A DNA stretch of 61,029 nt from Symbiobacterium thermophilum. Its GTDB lineage: Bacteria; Bacillota; Sulfobacillia; UBA995. Made by a program: the position numbers and the translations under genes. The stretch is taken from positions 1 to 61,029 of the forward strand of contig DYFO01000007.1 in assembly GCA_020725145.1 (NCBI GenBank), written 5' to 3'. A model generated the notes under the pieces. The model worked only from the letters and a program-made list of their open reading frames with translations. It did no database searches and was not told the origin of the DNA. Every line of letters begins with the position of its first letter. The stretch's first letter is position 1. Below, in pieces: positions 1-7,715 of the stretch.

Positions 1-132
1 GGTGAGGTCTCTTCTCTTCACGACCTCCCGTCACCTACAAAGATTGTACACGCTCACCTCACGCATGGTGAGGTCATGAGATGCCGCAACGCTCCAATAT
101 GTGGGCCGCGTCGAGGCCCAGCACTTCTCGCA
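1..132. other. Intergenic edge of window with a short hairpin
   Basis: I see no gene in these bases. A 7-bp inverted repeat (arms 56-62 and 68-74, loop 63-67) lies here, and the string GGTGAGGTC occurs at the very start and again at 67-75. Upstream context is cut off, so its role cannot be assigned. Confidence 0.4.
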
Positions 133-162
133 CATCCGCCCGGGGGCAGCCCCGGGCGGATG
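133..162 (-). terminator. GC-rich hairpin after the secreted coiled-coil gene
   Basis: A perfect 13-bp inverted repeat (133-145 with 150-162, 4-nt loop) lies about 20 bases beyond the stop codon of the minus-strand gene ending at 183. It has the position of a terminator but no U-tract follows it on either strand. It resembles several other U-less hairpins at gene ends in this window. Confidence 0.5.
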
Positions 163-182
163 TCGCATGCGATGCCGAGCTT

Positions 183-941
183 CTAAGGAGCAGGGTTGAG
201 CCGGGCCAGCTGCTCCTCCAGGATCTCGACCAGCAGGGTAAACCTCTCCACCACCTTGAGAGCGATCTCATGGTCGAGCCAGGCGAGCTTGACCCGCTTG
301 GCGGCCAGTTCCCGCCGTGCCGGGTCGGTGATCTCGTCAAGCCGCGCCTCCAGCTCGCGCGCTCGTGCTTGCAGGCGGGTGGCCCGCTCGATTGCCTTCT
401 CCAGCGCCGCCCGTGCACGTTCCAGGGCCTGCTCGAGCTGCTGCCGGCGGAGCCGCTGGGCGGCCTCGGCCATGGCCCTGCGCACGAGGCGAAGGATCTG
501 CGGATGCTGGTATCCCGCCTCGATCTCGGCACGCAGAAGTTCGAAGACCTCGGTCCGAGCCTCTGGCGGGAGCAGGTGGGCGATGGCGGCCAGCAGGGCG
601 CCCTGGCGTTCCAGGGCTTCCTTCACCCCGGCCGGCCGAGGATTCGGAGCTTCTGTCGACGGCGGCGCATCTTTCGGCTGCGCGGGCAGCGGAGGTAGCA
701 ACTGGTCGAGCTGCCTCAGCAACCCAAGGTAGGCCTGCACGCCCTGGACGGCGGCCTGGGCGTTGCCGGCCCGCGCTTCCTCGAGGGCGGCATGCAGCTT
801 TCCAGCCATCTCCTCCAGCAGCCGGCGCACGGGCTCCGAGGTGGCGGCGTCCTGGGCCAGCGCGGGGGCGGCGACCCCGATCAGCAGAACGGCCACCAGC
901 ACGAGCGCCACGGTTTGGCCGGTGCTTCGGACGTGCTTCAC
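183..941 (-). CDS. Secreted coiled-coil protein of unknown function
   Basis: 252-residue protein with a classical Sec signal peptide: positive start (MKHVRS), hydrophobic stretch at about 11-28 and an APALAQ-like cleavage site near residue 29. The rest is almost entirely alpha-helical, very rich in Ala, Glu, Arg and Leu, with long heptad-like stretches from about residue 95 to 245 and a proline-rich linker near 75-105. No catalytic motif is visible. The GTG start at 941 is preceded by GGGGAG seven bases away. It lies 98 bases downstream of the sensor kinase gene on the same strand, so it may be co-transcribed with the two-component system and could be its output or a periplasmic partner; that is inference. 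Confidence 0.65.
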   Translation of the reverse strand: MKHVRSTGQTVALVLVAVLLIGVAAPALAQDAATSEPVRRLLEEMAGKLHAALEEARAGNAQAAVQGVQAYLGLLRQLDQLLPPLPAQPKDAPPSTEAPNPRPAGVKEALERQGALLAAIAHLLPPEARTEVFELLRAEIEAGYQHPQILRLVRRAMAEAAQRLRRQQLEQALERARAALEKAIERATRLQARARELEARLDEITDPARRELAAKRVKLAWLDHEIALKVVERFTLLVEILEEQLARLNPAP

Positions 942-1039
942 TACGCATCTCCCCTTTCGCGGTGAAGTGAGGACCGATTCCCCGGCACCATCATCGCATG
1001 CGCGGTTTGCGGAAGCTTTGCGGAAAGTTTAACACTGTG

Positions 1040-2842
1040 CTAACAATGGGGTTGCGCGAGGGGAAGGGTGAACGTGAAAACCGACCCCTCCCCCGGACGG
1101 CTGTCGGCCCGGATGCGGCCGCCGTGGGCTTCCACGAGATGACGGGCGATGGCCAGGCCCAGTCCCGCCCCGCCCGCGCGACGGGCTCCGTGCTCGGGCC
1201 CTTTGTGAAAGCGCTCGAAGATCCTCTCGAGCTCGCCGGGGGGAATGCCGGCGCCGGTGTCCGAGACCTGCACGTGGCAGTTCTCGTCGTCCTGCCAGGC
1301 CCGGATGGTGATCCTGCCGCCTTCGGGGGTGAAACGGAGGGCGTTGCCCAGCAGGTTGGTTACCACCTGGACGATGCGATCGCGGTCGGCCAGCACGGGG
1401 CCGACGGACGATGGGAGCTCGGCCACAAGCTGTACCCCTTCCCGCGCTGCCAGCGCCGCCATGGCTGCCATGGCCCGGCGCAGCGCCGGTGTGAGGTCCA
1501 CAGGCTCGAAGCGGAAGGTTACCTGCCCCGACTCAAGCCGCGCGTACTCGAAGAGATCGTCGATGAGGCGGCAGAGTCGGGCGGTTTCCTCCTCGATGAT
1601 CGCCAGGCAGCGTTCCTGCTGCCGGGCGTCGCGGGCCACGCCGTCGCGAATGGCGCTCAAAAAGCCCTGGATGGCGGTCACCGGTGTCCTGAGCTCGTGG
1701 GAGACCGCGGCGATGAACTCCCGGCGCATCCGGTCAAGCTGCCGGGCGGCGGTTACGTCCTGCAACAGCGCCACGGCACCGCGTCTGCCCTCCCCCATCG
1801 GCGTGGCCACCACCAGCGCGACTTTCTGTCCGGCCACCGCTATCTCCCCGGTTGCCGGACGGCGCGCGGCCGCGGCGCGGCCCACCAGCTCCCCCAACTC
1901 GGCGTGCAGCTCACGGAGGGGGCGCCCGGCACCCGAGTCCGTCGGCAGCCCCAGAAGCTCCTCAGCCCTGGGGTTAAGGTGCACCACGTTCTCTTCGCCG
2001 TCCACCGCCACCAGCCCGTGTCCCAGTCCGGCCACCATCGCCTCGAAGAGCTGCTTTTGGCCTGCCAGGTCGGCGACCAGCTTCCCCAGACGTGAGGCCA
2101 TGTGGTTGAAGGCCTGGGCCAGCCCGCCCAGTTCGCCCGGGAGAACGGCATCCACCCGGGCGCTGAAGTCCCCTTCGGCGAGGCGGCGCGCGCCCTCTCC
2201 CATGCGTCGTACGGGCAGCGACACGCTGCCGGCCAGCCCCACGCCGAGGGCAAGGGCGACCGCCAGCGCCACCAGGCCCGCCAGCGCCAGGGAGCGAACC
2301 AGGCCCGTGGCCGCCAGGCCTGTAACACTGACCGGCCGGACGAGCACCACCGCCAGATCGTGGGCTGCGGTACCCGGGAGACGGTCGGCCACCGCGGTGG
2401 TGAGCGGGACCACCGCCACCAGCGCCGGACGGTCCTCGCCCGCCGGCAGCTGGCGCACAAGTGGGCGTTGGGCGGCCTGGGCTTCCGCCACCACACCGGC
2501 TGCCGCGCGGGGCAGCGTACGCAGGCCGGCAGACGAAGTCAGCACGGTGCCGTCGGTACGTGCCAACGTGATCTGGGCGTCCGTCAACCGCGCGGCCAAC
2601 TGGAGGATCAAGCCGGTGCGACGCAGTTCGGCCCCGAGCGCCGCCTCCGTGCGGGCCTGCGTTTCCAGCTGCACCAGCCCGATGGAGCGGGCGACCTCCA
2701 CGGCCTGCTCCAGGAGCGCCGCGCGGGCCCCGCGCAGGGCGTGCAAGGTCGTCAGGCCGTACAGCGAGACACCTGCTACCCCGAGCGCCAGCATGATGAC
2801 CAGCGCGTAGCTCAAGGTGAGCCTGACCTGAAGGGAGCTCAT
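1040..2842 (-). CDS. PhoR-like membrane sensor histidine kinase
   Basis: 600-residue kinase. TM helices at about 8-29 and 182-204 bracket an extracytoplasmic sensor region of about 150 residues. HAMP linker follows at about 205-258, then a PAS-like domain (about 263-365), the dimerisation/phosphoacceptor helix with SHELRTP (His about 382), and an HATPase_c domain with the N-box (NLLGNALRF), DTGAGIPP and GAGLGLAIARH boxes. This layout is that of PhoR/ResE/WalK-type kinases. The ATG start at 2842 overlaps the TGA of the response-regulator gene by four bases, so the pair is translationally coupled. The input signal cannot be deduced. Confidence 0.9.
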   Translation of the reverse strand: MSSLQVRLTLSYALVIMLALGVAGVSLYGLTTLHALRGARAALLEQAVEVARSIGLVQLETQARTEAALGAELRRTGLILQLAARLTDAQITLARTDGTVLTSSAGLRTLPRAAAGVVAEAQAAQRPLVRQLPAGEDRPALVAVVPLTTAVADRLPGTAAHDLAVVLVRPVSVTGLAATGLVRSLALAGLVALAVALALGVGLAGSVSLPVRRMGEGARRLAEGDFSARVDAVLPGELGGLAQAFNHMASRLGKLVADLAGQKQLFEAMVAGLGHGLVAVDGEENVVHLNPRAEELLGLPTDSGAGRPLRELHAELGELVGRAAAARRPATGEIAVAGQKVALVVATPMGEGRRGAVALLQDVTAARQLDRMRREFIAAVSHELRTPVTAIQGFLSAIRDGVARDARQQERCLAIIEEETARLCRLIDDLFEYARLESGQVTFRFEPVDLTPALRRAMAAMAALAAREGVQLVAELPSSVGPVLADRDRIVQVVTNLLGNALRFTPEGGRITIRAWQDDENCHVQVSDTGAGIPPGELERIFERFHKGPEHGARRAGGAGLGLAIARHLVEAHGGRIRADSRPGEGSVFTFTLPLAQPHC

Positions 2843-3564
2843 GCGGGGTGATCTCCTTCGAAGCGGTAGCCCACTCCCCAGACCGTCTTCAGGTAGCGCG
2901 GCCGGGCGGGATCGGGCTCGATCTTCTCGCGCAGACGGCGCACGTGCACGTCCACCGTTCGCAGGTCTCCGTAATAATCGTAGCCCCAAACCAGGTTGAG
3001 CAGTTCCTCGCGCGTGAACACTCGCCGGGGGTGGGTGGCCAGGGTCCACAGAAGCTCGAACTCCTTGAGCGGGCAGGGGACCGGTTTGCCGTCGACCGTG
3101 AGCTCGCGCGCCTCGCGATCCAGGGCGAAGCAGGCGAAAGCCAGGCGTCGAGGCCCGGAGCAATCGGCGGTCTCCGGCCGCCCGGCGCGCTCGCCCGCCC
3201 GCCTGAGCACCGCACGCACACGGGCGACCAGTTCACGGGGGCTGAAGGGCTTCGTGAGATAGTCGTCCGCTCCGAGTTCCAGCCCTACCACGCGGTCCAC
3301 CTCGTCGGTGCGGGCGGTCAACATGATGATCGGAAGCCCGGAGGCCTGTCGCAGCCGCCGGCAAACTTCCCAGCCGTCGGTGCCCGGCAGCATCAGATCT
3401 AACACCACCAGGTCGGGATGAGAGCTACGGGCAAGCTCCAGCGCGGTCTCGCCGTCGGCGGCCTCCAGCACGCGATAGCCGGAGGCCTCGAGGAACACCT
3501 TGACCAGCTCCCGGATGTGGGGCTCATCGTCGACCACCAGGATGGTCCCGCCGGTCACCATCAT
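2839..3564 (-). CDS. OmpR/PhoP-family response regulator
   Basis: 241-residue regulator. The receiver domain (about 7-120) has the acidic pocket DDE, the phospho-acceptor Asp at about 56 (LVVLDLMLPG) and the conserved Lys at about 105 (LTKPF). The C-terminal winged-helix domain ends with the usual RYLKTVWGVGYRF hairpin. It phosphorelays with the adjacent kinase, probably PhoP/WalR-like. Start choice is uncertain: ATG ATG GTG occur in tandem at 3564, 3561 and 3558 behind GGGGAGG, and the GTG has the most usual spacing. It is divergent from the M23 peptidase gene, with fewer than 90 bases between the two start codons. Confidence 0.92.
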   Translation of the reverse strand: MMVTGGTILVVDDEPHIRELVKVFLEASGYRVLEAADGETALELARSSHPDLVVLDLMLPGTDGWEVCRRLRQASGLPIIMLTARTDEVDRVVGLELGADDYLTKPFSPRELVARVRAVLRRAGERAGRPETADCSGPRRLAFACFALDREARELTVDGKPVPCPLKEFELLWTLATHPRRVFTREELLNLVWGYDYYGDLRTVDVHVRRLREKIEPDPARPRYLKTVWGVGYRFEGDHPA

Positions 3565-3605
3565 GCCTCCCCGTAGGCACGTGATTCGCGGACTTCCCGG
3601 CAATT

Positions 3606-3630
3606 GCCTGCCCGCCCAAGGCAGGCTTTT
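3606..3630 (+). other. Terminator-like hairpin in M23 peptidase leader
   Basis: Perfect 7-bp stem (3606-3612 with 3620-3626) followed directly by four T residues on the plus strand, just ahead of the GGGGAGG ribosome binding site of the peptidase gene. It may be an attenuator or simply a leader structure. Its presence argues against translation starting at the upstream TTG at 3604. Confidence 0.35.
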
Positions 3631-3648
3631 CGGGGAGGATCGTGGTAC

Positions 3649-4677
3649 TTGGGGGCGGAGGGCGGGGTTCCGTTGCGGAGATGGCGTCCCTTGTGGTGGT
3701 TGGTGCTGGGAGCGGTGTTCACCGGGGTGGTCGCGATCACCCTGGTCCTGCCCTGGGAACGCGAGGCCTTCCACTGCGAGCTGGCCTTCGAACCTGCTGT
3801 GGTGCTTCCAGGCGACCTGGTCGGCCTCACGCTGAACAGCCCCCGGGGAGAGCGCATGTTGCGGGTGGCCGGCGTTTCGGCCCGGGTGCTCGACCTTGAA
3901 CCACGCTTCTTCCGGCAAGGTCAGGCCATGGTGGCGCTGGTGGGCATCCCGAGCACCACGCCGCCCGGACGCTATGAGCTGGAGGTGGAAGTGCTGACCA
4001 CCAGGGGCGAGCTCTACCCGCTTTTGACCGTCGTCGAGGTGGGCGAGCGCCAGTTCCCCGTCCAGCACCTGCAGGCCGGACAGACGTTGACCGCCCTGCT
4101 CACCGCGGCCAACCTGGCGGAGGACCGGGCCAAGACGACCGCCGCCCGGGCAACCCCGGTGACCGAGCCCTTGTGGGAAGGTCCGTTTCTGATGCCGGTG
4201 GAGGGCCGGCTGACCACCGACTACGGGCAGCGACGTTACATCAACCATGCGCCCAGCGGAAACCCGCACTCGGGGCTGGACATCGCCGCGCCACAGGGCA
4301 CGCCGGTGACGGCCGCGGCCAGAGGTGTGGTCACCTTCGCCGGGGACCTGCATGTGAGCGGCAAGACCGTGATCCTCGATCACGGGCTCAACCTGTTCAC
4401 CCTCTACCTGCACCTATCCACGATACTGGTCGAGGTGGGGCAGGAGGTGCCGGCCGGTCATGCCATCGGACGGGTGGGTTCCACCGGGTTCTCCACCGGT
4501 CCCCACCTTCACTGGACGGTGAGCGTCGGCCTGGTTCCCGTGAACCCCTGGTTCGTGCTCGAGCGCGACCCCCTCGAGCTGTTGGGCGAGCCCGCGGCCG
4601 CGATTTGGCCGGATGGCGGCTCATGTCCAGACGCGCTCTTGGGCCGGTCCGCCTCGCCGCCCAGCCCTCCCAGGTAG
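3649..4677 (+). CDS. Membrane-anchored M23 (LytM-type) peptidoglycan endopeptidase
   Basis: About 342 residues. A single N-terminal TM segment (about 14-34, WWLVLGAVFTGVV) is followed by a beta-rich region of roughly 150 residues and a C-terminal M23 domain. Zinc-ligand motifs are present: HSGLD with the Asp, and the TGPHLHW signature near the end; ILDHGLNLFTLYLHL lies between them. Such enzymes cut peptide cross-links of peptidoglycan outside the membrane; SpoIIQ-like sporulation roles are possible in spore formers but not shown. The TTG at 3649 is chosen because GGGGAGG lies ten bases upstream; an earlier TTG at 3604 has no ribosome binding site and begins inside a hairpin. Confidence 0.85.
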   Translation: MGAEGGVPLRRWRPLWWLVLGAVFTGVVAITLVLPWEREAFHCELAFEPAVVLPGDLVGLTLNSPRGERMLRVAGVSARVLDLEPRFFRQGQAMVALVGIPSTTPPGRYELEVEVLTTRGELYPLLTVVEVGERQFPVQHLQAGQTLTALLTAANLAEDRAKTTAARATPVTEPLWEGPFLMPVEGRLTTDYGQRRYINHAPSGNPHSGLDIAAPQGTPVTAAARGVVTFAGDLHVSGKTVILDHGLNLFTLYLHLSTILVEVGQEVPAGHAIGRVGSTGFSTGPHLHWTVSVGLVPVNPWFVLERDPLELLGEPAAAIWPDGGSCPDALLGRSASPPSPPR

Positions 4678-4796
4678 CGGGCCCGCTCGCGCTGTTCCTC
4701 GGTCCCGAGCCAGTTGAACAGCCGGGGGATAGAGGGCCCGGGGTCCGCCCCCGGCCCGACGGCTCCTCGCTCGGTCGGATAACGCAGCTCGGCCAT
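4509..4796 (-). CDS. Possible small protein downstream of comB, antisense to M23 gene end
   Basis: Open frame of 95 codons starting with ATG 30 bases after the comB stop, behind a very good ribosome binding site (AGGGAGGG, 7-base spacing). The first 50 residues (MAELRYPTERGAVG..., RLFNWLGTEEQRERARYLGG) look protein-like; the last 45 run antisense to the M23 catalytic region and look like a shadow. The true product may be shorter if a frameshift or misassembly is present. No family recognised. The start signal is the main support. Confidence 0.35.
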   Translation of the reverse strand: MAELRYPTERGAVGPGADPGPSIPRLFNWLGTEEQRERARYLGGLGGEADRPKSASGHEPPSGQIAAAGSPNSSRGSRSSTNQGFTGTRPTLTVQ

Positions 4797-4825
4797 TTGC
4801 CAGCCCTCCCTTCGTCTCCTGCATC

Positions 4826-5575
4826 CTATTCGCCCGGCCCCCACGAGGTCAGCCTGACCACCCCATCGGCGTAGGCCGGGACTACCGGCCACAACTCCGC
4901 CTGCGCGGCGTAGACCACGTCCGCCGAAAACCCGAGGGTTTGCAGGCGACGGCCGTGCTCGGTGGAGCGAAGCGCCCCGGGCAGATCGGCCCTATGGTGA
5001 ATGTACAGCTGACGTGCCGCCACCGCCAGATCGCAAAGCTCGACGGCGCCGTGGCGGGCTTCGACGAGGGCATCTGTCACCTGGCCCGCACAGAGCACGT
5101 CGTCCAGACTGAACCGCCCGCGGGTCCCGGCGCACAGGACCACCACATCAAGCTCCTGGCGTGCGGCCCAGGTCCCCACCGTGTGCCCGTTGAGAAGGGA
5201 AGCGACGGCCGCCAGGCTGCCGCAGGAGGCGCGGCGGATGGTGGCGGTGCCGTTGGTGGTGGTGAGGATAAGGTGTTTGCCCCGCACCCGCTCGGCCGTG
5301 TACTCCAGCGGGGAGTTTCCCAGGTCGAACCCGGGAAGCCGGAAGCTGCCGCGCTCTCCTCCGCGGAGGCAGGTACCGGGTTCCATGGAGCGTGCCAGCG
5401 CCTCCGCCTCCGCCGGGCTGGGTACCGGCCAGACCCCCAGGACGCCGTGGGCCAAGGCGGTGACGACGGTGGTAGTGGCTCGGAGCACGTCCACCGCGAT
5501 CACCAGGCGACCGTCAAGGCGTTCGGCACCGGCCTCCTCAACGGTGGTGATGACTTCCAGCCGCAACGCGCGCAT
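4826..5575 (-). CDS. comB: 2-phosphosulfolactate phosphatase (ComB family)
   Basis: 249 residues, the normal family length. Recognised by DVLRATTTVVTAL near the N terminus, the GERGS...PGFDLGNSP block and TTTNGTATI, which form the Mg-dependent active site of ComB. In methanogens ComB hydrolyses 2-phospho-3-sulfolactate in coenzyme M synthesis; in Bacillota the family is widespread, and sulfolactate is a known spore component of Bacillus subtilis, so a sporulation role is plausible. No ComA or ComC is in the window. It is preceded by an 83-codon gene on the same strand. Confidence 0.88.
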   Translation of the reverse strand: MRALRLEVITTVEEAGAERLDGRLVIAVDVLRATTTVVTALAHGVLGVWPVPSPAEAEALARSMEPGTCLRGGERGSFRLPGFDLGNSPLEYTAERVRGKHLILTTTNGTATIRRASCGSLAAVASLLNGHTVGTWAARQELDVVVLCAGTRGRFSLDDVLCAGQVTDALVEARHGAVELCDLAVAARQLYIHHRADLPGALRSTEHGRRLQTLGFSADVVYAAQAELWPVVPAYADGVVRLTSWGPGE

Positions 5576-5605
5576 CCCTCCCCGACGCGGTTCGCCCGTT
5601 TATCT

Positions 5606-5611
5606 ACTATA
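5606..5611 (-). promoter_or_regulatory. Possible -10 element upstream of comB
   Basis: Minus-strand TATAGT in an AT-rich patch (5601-5612) of an otherwise GC-rich spacer, about 31 bases before the comB start. No convincing -35 hexamer was found at the expected distance. Confidence 0.3.
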
Positions 5612-5636
5612 TCGCGGTCGACGGGGAGTGGAGATG

Positions 5637-5888
5637 CTATTCGGCATCGCGGCGGGCAGGATCCTGCCTTCGGGAAGACCGGCGCATCCGCCGGATCAAT
5701 CGGTCGTACGCCGCGACGCAGCGCGGCCGCCGGTGATGCTGGCGCTCGAAGAGCAGGCGCTCCGCCACATCGTCGGACGCCTTGCTACTGCGTGCCCGGC
5801 GGTACTCCGCCCGGCGATCGTCGGAGGGCAGGCCCAACCACCGTGCCCATCTGCGGGCCATAAGACGGACGACTTCCGCCAGCTTCAT
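5637..5888 (-). CDS. Small Arg-rich helical protein, unknown
   Basis: 83 codons from an ATG at 5888. The protein (MKLAEVVRLMARRWARWLG...) is predicted helical, strongly basic, and has the composition of a real small protein for about its first 68 residues. No ribosome binding site is visible, because the region before the ATG forms one arm of the inverted repeat at 5891-5942. It lies 61 bases before comB on the same strand and is divergent to gerKA. It may be a spurious frame. Confidence 0.4.
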   Translation of the reverse strand: MKLAEVVRLMARRWARWLGLPSDDRRAEYRRARSSKASDDVAERLLFERQHHRRPRCVAAYDRLIRRMRRSSRRQDPARRDAE

Positions 5889-5890
5889 AG

Positions 5891-5942
5891 GCTTAGCTTG
5901 CCCGGCCCGCCATAAAGGTACCGCCGCCCGGTCAAGCTAAGC
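5891..5942. repeat. 15-bp imperfect inverted repeat upstream of gerKA
   Basis: Arms 5891-5905 and 5928-5942 pair at 14 of 15 positions, with a perfect outer 10 bp (GCTTAGCTTG with CAAGCTAAGC) and a 22-base loop containing the AT-rich CATAAAGG. It fills the space between two divergent starts (5888 and 5967). It could be an operator or an RNA hairpin; no T-tract follows. Confidence 0.5.
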
Positions 5943-5966
5943 TCGGCGAAGGAGCGGCGATGCGCG

Positions 5967-7715
5967 GTGCCGAAGACGTGGCTGGGCAAGTTGGCCGATA
6001 TCCTCCGACCCGCCCCCAATCGGGCGCGCCGGAGTTTCTCGCTGGGGCGCCGCCGGTCCTACCGTCCTCCCGGAACGCAAGAGGGCGGTCCCGCACCGGC
6101 GGGAACTCGGGAACAACCCGCGGGTCTGCCTGAGGGTCCCGGCGACGACGCCCTGTGGGGCGAGACGGTCAGTGCCCGCCTGGACGAGAACCTCAACCAT
6201 CTGCGCCGTCTTTTCCGCCTCCCGCTGAACTCCGACATCGTGGTGCGGGAGTTCCGCGTGGGCAGCTCCCCCGCCGTGCGGGCGGCACTGGTCTTCATCG
6301 AAGGGCTTGTCGACAAAGATCAGCTCAACCTGGCGGTGCTGCAACCGCTGATGGTCCTGGCGCGTGCGGGAAGGCCCCTGCCCCGCAGGCGCCGCGCCCA
6401 GATGGTAGCCGATCTGCTCCTGCCCCATAATCAGGTCAAGGTGCTGGAAGAGCTGGCCCCGCTGGTGGAAGCGGTACTGGCCGGCAACGCCGCCATGTTC
6501 CTCGACGGCGAGGCGAGGGGCCTGGTGGTCGAAGTCCGGGGCTTCAAGTCTCGGGCGGTGGAGCAGCCGACCTCGGAAGTGGTGGTGCGCGGACCCAAGC
6601 AGGCCTTCACCGAGAACCTTCGCGTCAATGCGGCGATGATCAGGCGGGCCCTTCGCTGCCCCGCGTTGGTGGCCGAGAACTGGAAGCTCGGCCGACTCAC
6701 CCGCACCGACGTGGTGCTCTTTTACGTCGATGGGCTCACCAATCCCGACCTCGTCGACGAAATGCGGCGACGACTCAGCACGGTTGACACCGACCGCGTG
6801 CTCGACTCCGGCATGCTCGAGGACTTGCTGGAGGACGCTCCGGCGCTCCTGCCCACCATGCTGGCCACCGAACGGCCGGACCGGGTCGCCACTTTTCTGG
6901 CCGACGGCCATGTTGCCCTGCTGGTGGGAGACTCTCCCTTCGCGCTGGTGGCCCCGATGACCTTCACGGGCTTCTTTCACAGTCCCGAGGATAGCTACCT
7001 CCGATGGCCGCTGGGTACCGCGCTGCGGCTGGTTCGGTTGTTCGGCATCTTCACCAGCCTGCTACTTCCTGCCCTTTACCTGGCGCTCGTTAACTACCAC
7101 GAGGAGATGATCCCCACCGAGCTGGCCTTGGCCATCGCCTCCGCCCGCGAGGCGGTCCCCTTCCCCAGCGTCGTCGAGGTCTTCCTGCTGGAGATAAGCT
7201 TTGAACTCATCCGCGAGGCGGGCATCCGCATCCCCTCGGTCATCGGTCCAACCATCGGCATCGTCGGCGCCGTGATCATCGGCCAGGCGGCGGTGACGGC
7301 CAGCCTGGTCAGCCCCATCCTGGTGATCATCGTGGCGCTAACCGCGCTGGGCTCCTTCGCCGTCCCCAACTACTGCGCCGCCATGCTGCTGCGACCGTAC
7401 CGTTTCGCGTTCATCCTGCTGGCCGCCACCAGCGGGTTCTTCGGCATCGCCGCCGGCATGTACGTCATTGCCCTGGTACTGTGCAGCACCAAGTCCTTCG
7501 GGGTTCCGTACATGTCTCCTATCGCGCCATTCCGCGGTACCGGCCCCGACATCGTGGTCCGCGGCCCGGTCTACAAGCTGCACCTGCGGCCGAGTTTCTT
7601 GCGTCCGCTGGACGCGCTGGCGCAGCGGCCGGTGCAACGGCGCTGGGACCCGCAACTCGCCGGCGAAGCGGAAGGAGGTGGCGGACCCCGTGGCCAGCCG
7701 GAGCGGCCACGTTGA
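5967..7715 (+). CDS. gerKA: Spore germinant receptor A subunit (GerKA/GerAA family)
   Basis: 582 residues. A soluble N-terminal region of about 340 residues with the NSDIVVREF and DVVLFYVDGL motifs typical of GerA proteins is followed by several TM segments; FPSVVEVFLLEISFELIREAG and PSVIGPTIGIVGAVIIG are family hallmarks. The A subunit sits with B and C in the inner spore membrane and helps transduce nutrient signals and conduct ions during germination. GTG start at 5967; AAGGAG lies 13 bases upstream, a long spacing. It overlaps gerKB by 26 bases. The first 55 residues are basic and variable. Confidence 0.93.
   Translation: MPKTWLGKLADILRPAPNRARRSFSLGRRRSYRPPGTQEGGPAPAGTREQPAGLPEGPGDDALWGETVSARLDENLNHLRRLFRLPLNSDIVVREFRVGSSPAVRAALVFIEGLVDKDQLNLAVLQPLMVLARAGRPLPRRRRAQMVADLLLPHNQVKVLEELAPLVEAVLAGNAAMFLDGEARGLVVEVRGFKSRAVEQPTSEVVVRGPKQAFTENLRVNAAMIRRALRCPALVAENWKLGRLTRTDVVLFYVDGLTNPDLVDEMRRRLSTVDTDRVLDSGMLEDLLEDAPALLPTMLATERPDRVATFLADGHVALLVGDSPFALVAPMTFTGFFHSPEDSYLRWPLGTALRLVRLFGIFTSLLLPALYLALVNYHEEMIPTELALAIASAREAVPFPSVVEVFLLEISFELIREAGIRIPSVIGPTIGIVGAVIIGQAAVTASLVSPILVIIVALTALGSFAVPNYCAAMLLRPYRFAFILLAATSGFFGIAAGMYVIALVLCSTKSFGVPYMSPIAPFRGTGPDIVVRGPVYKLHLRPSFLRPLDALAQRPVQRRWDPQLAGEAEGGGGPRGQPERPR

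Noticed and set aside
1029-1045. TTAACA-N5-CTAACA repeat resembling a PhoP box
   Set aside because: One copy is degenerate and it overlaps the kinase stop codon; orientation and place do not fit a promoter for the next gene.
2839-4413. Long frame extending the response regulator to 524 residues
   Set aside because: The extra N-terminal part is antisense to the M23 gene and has no protein-like composition; receiver start with GGGGAGG is at 3564.
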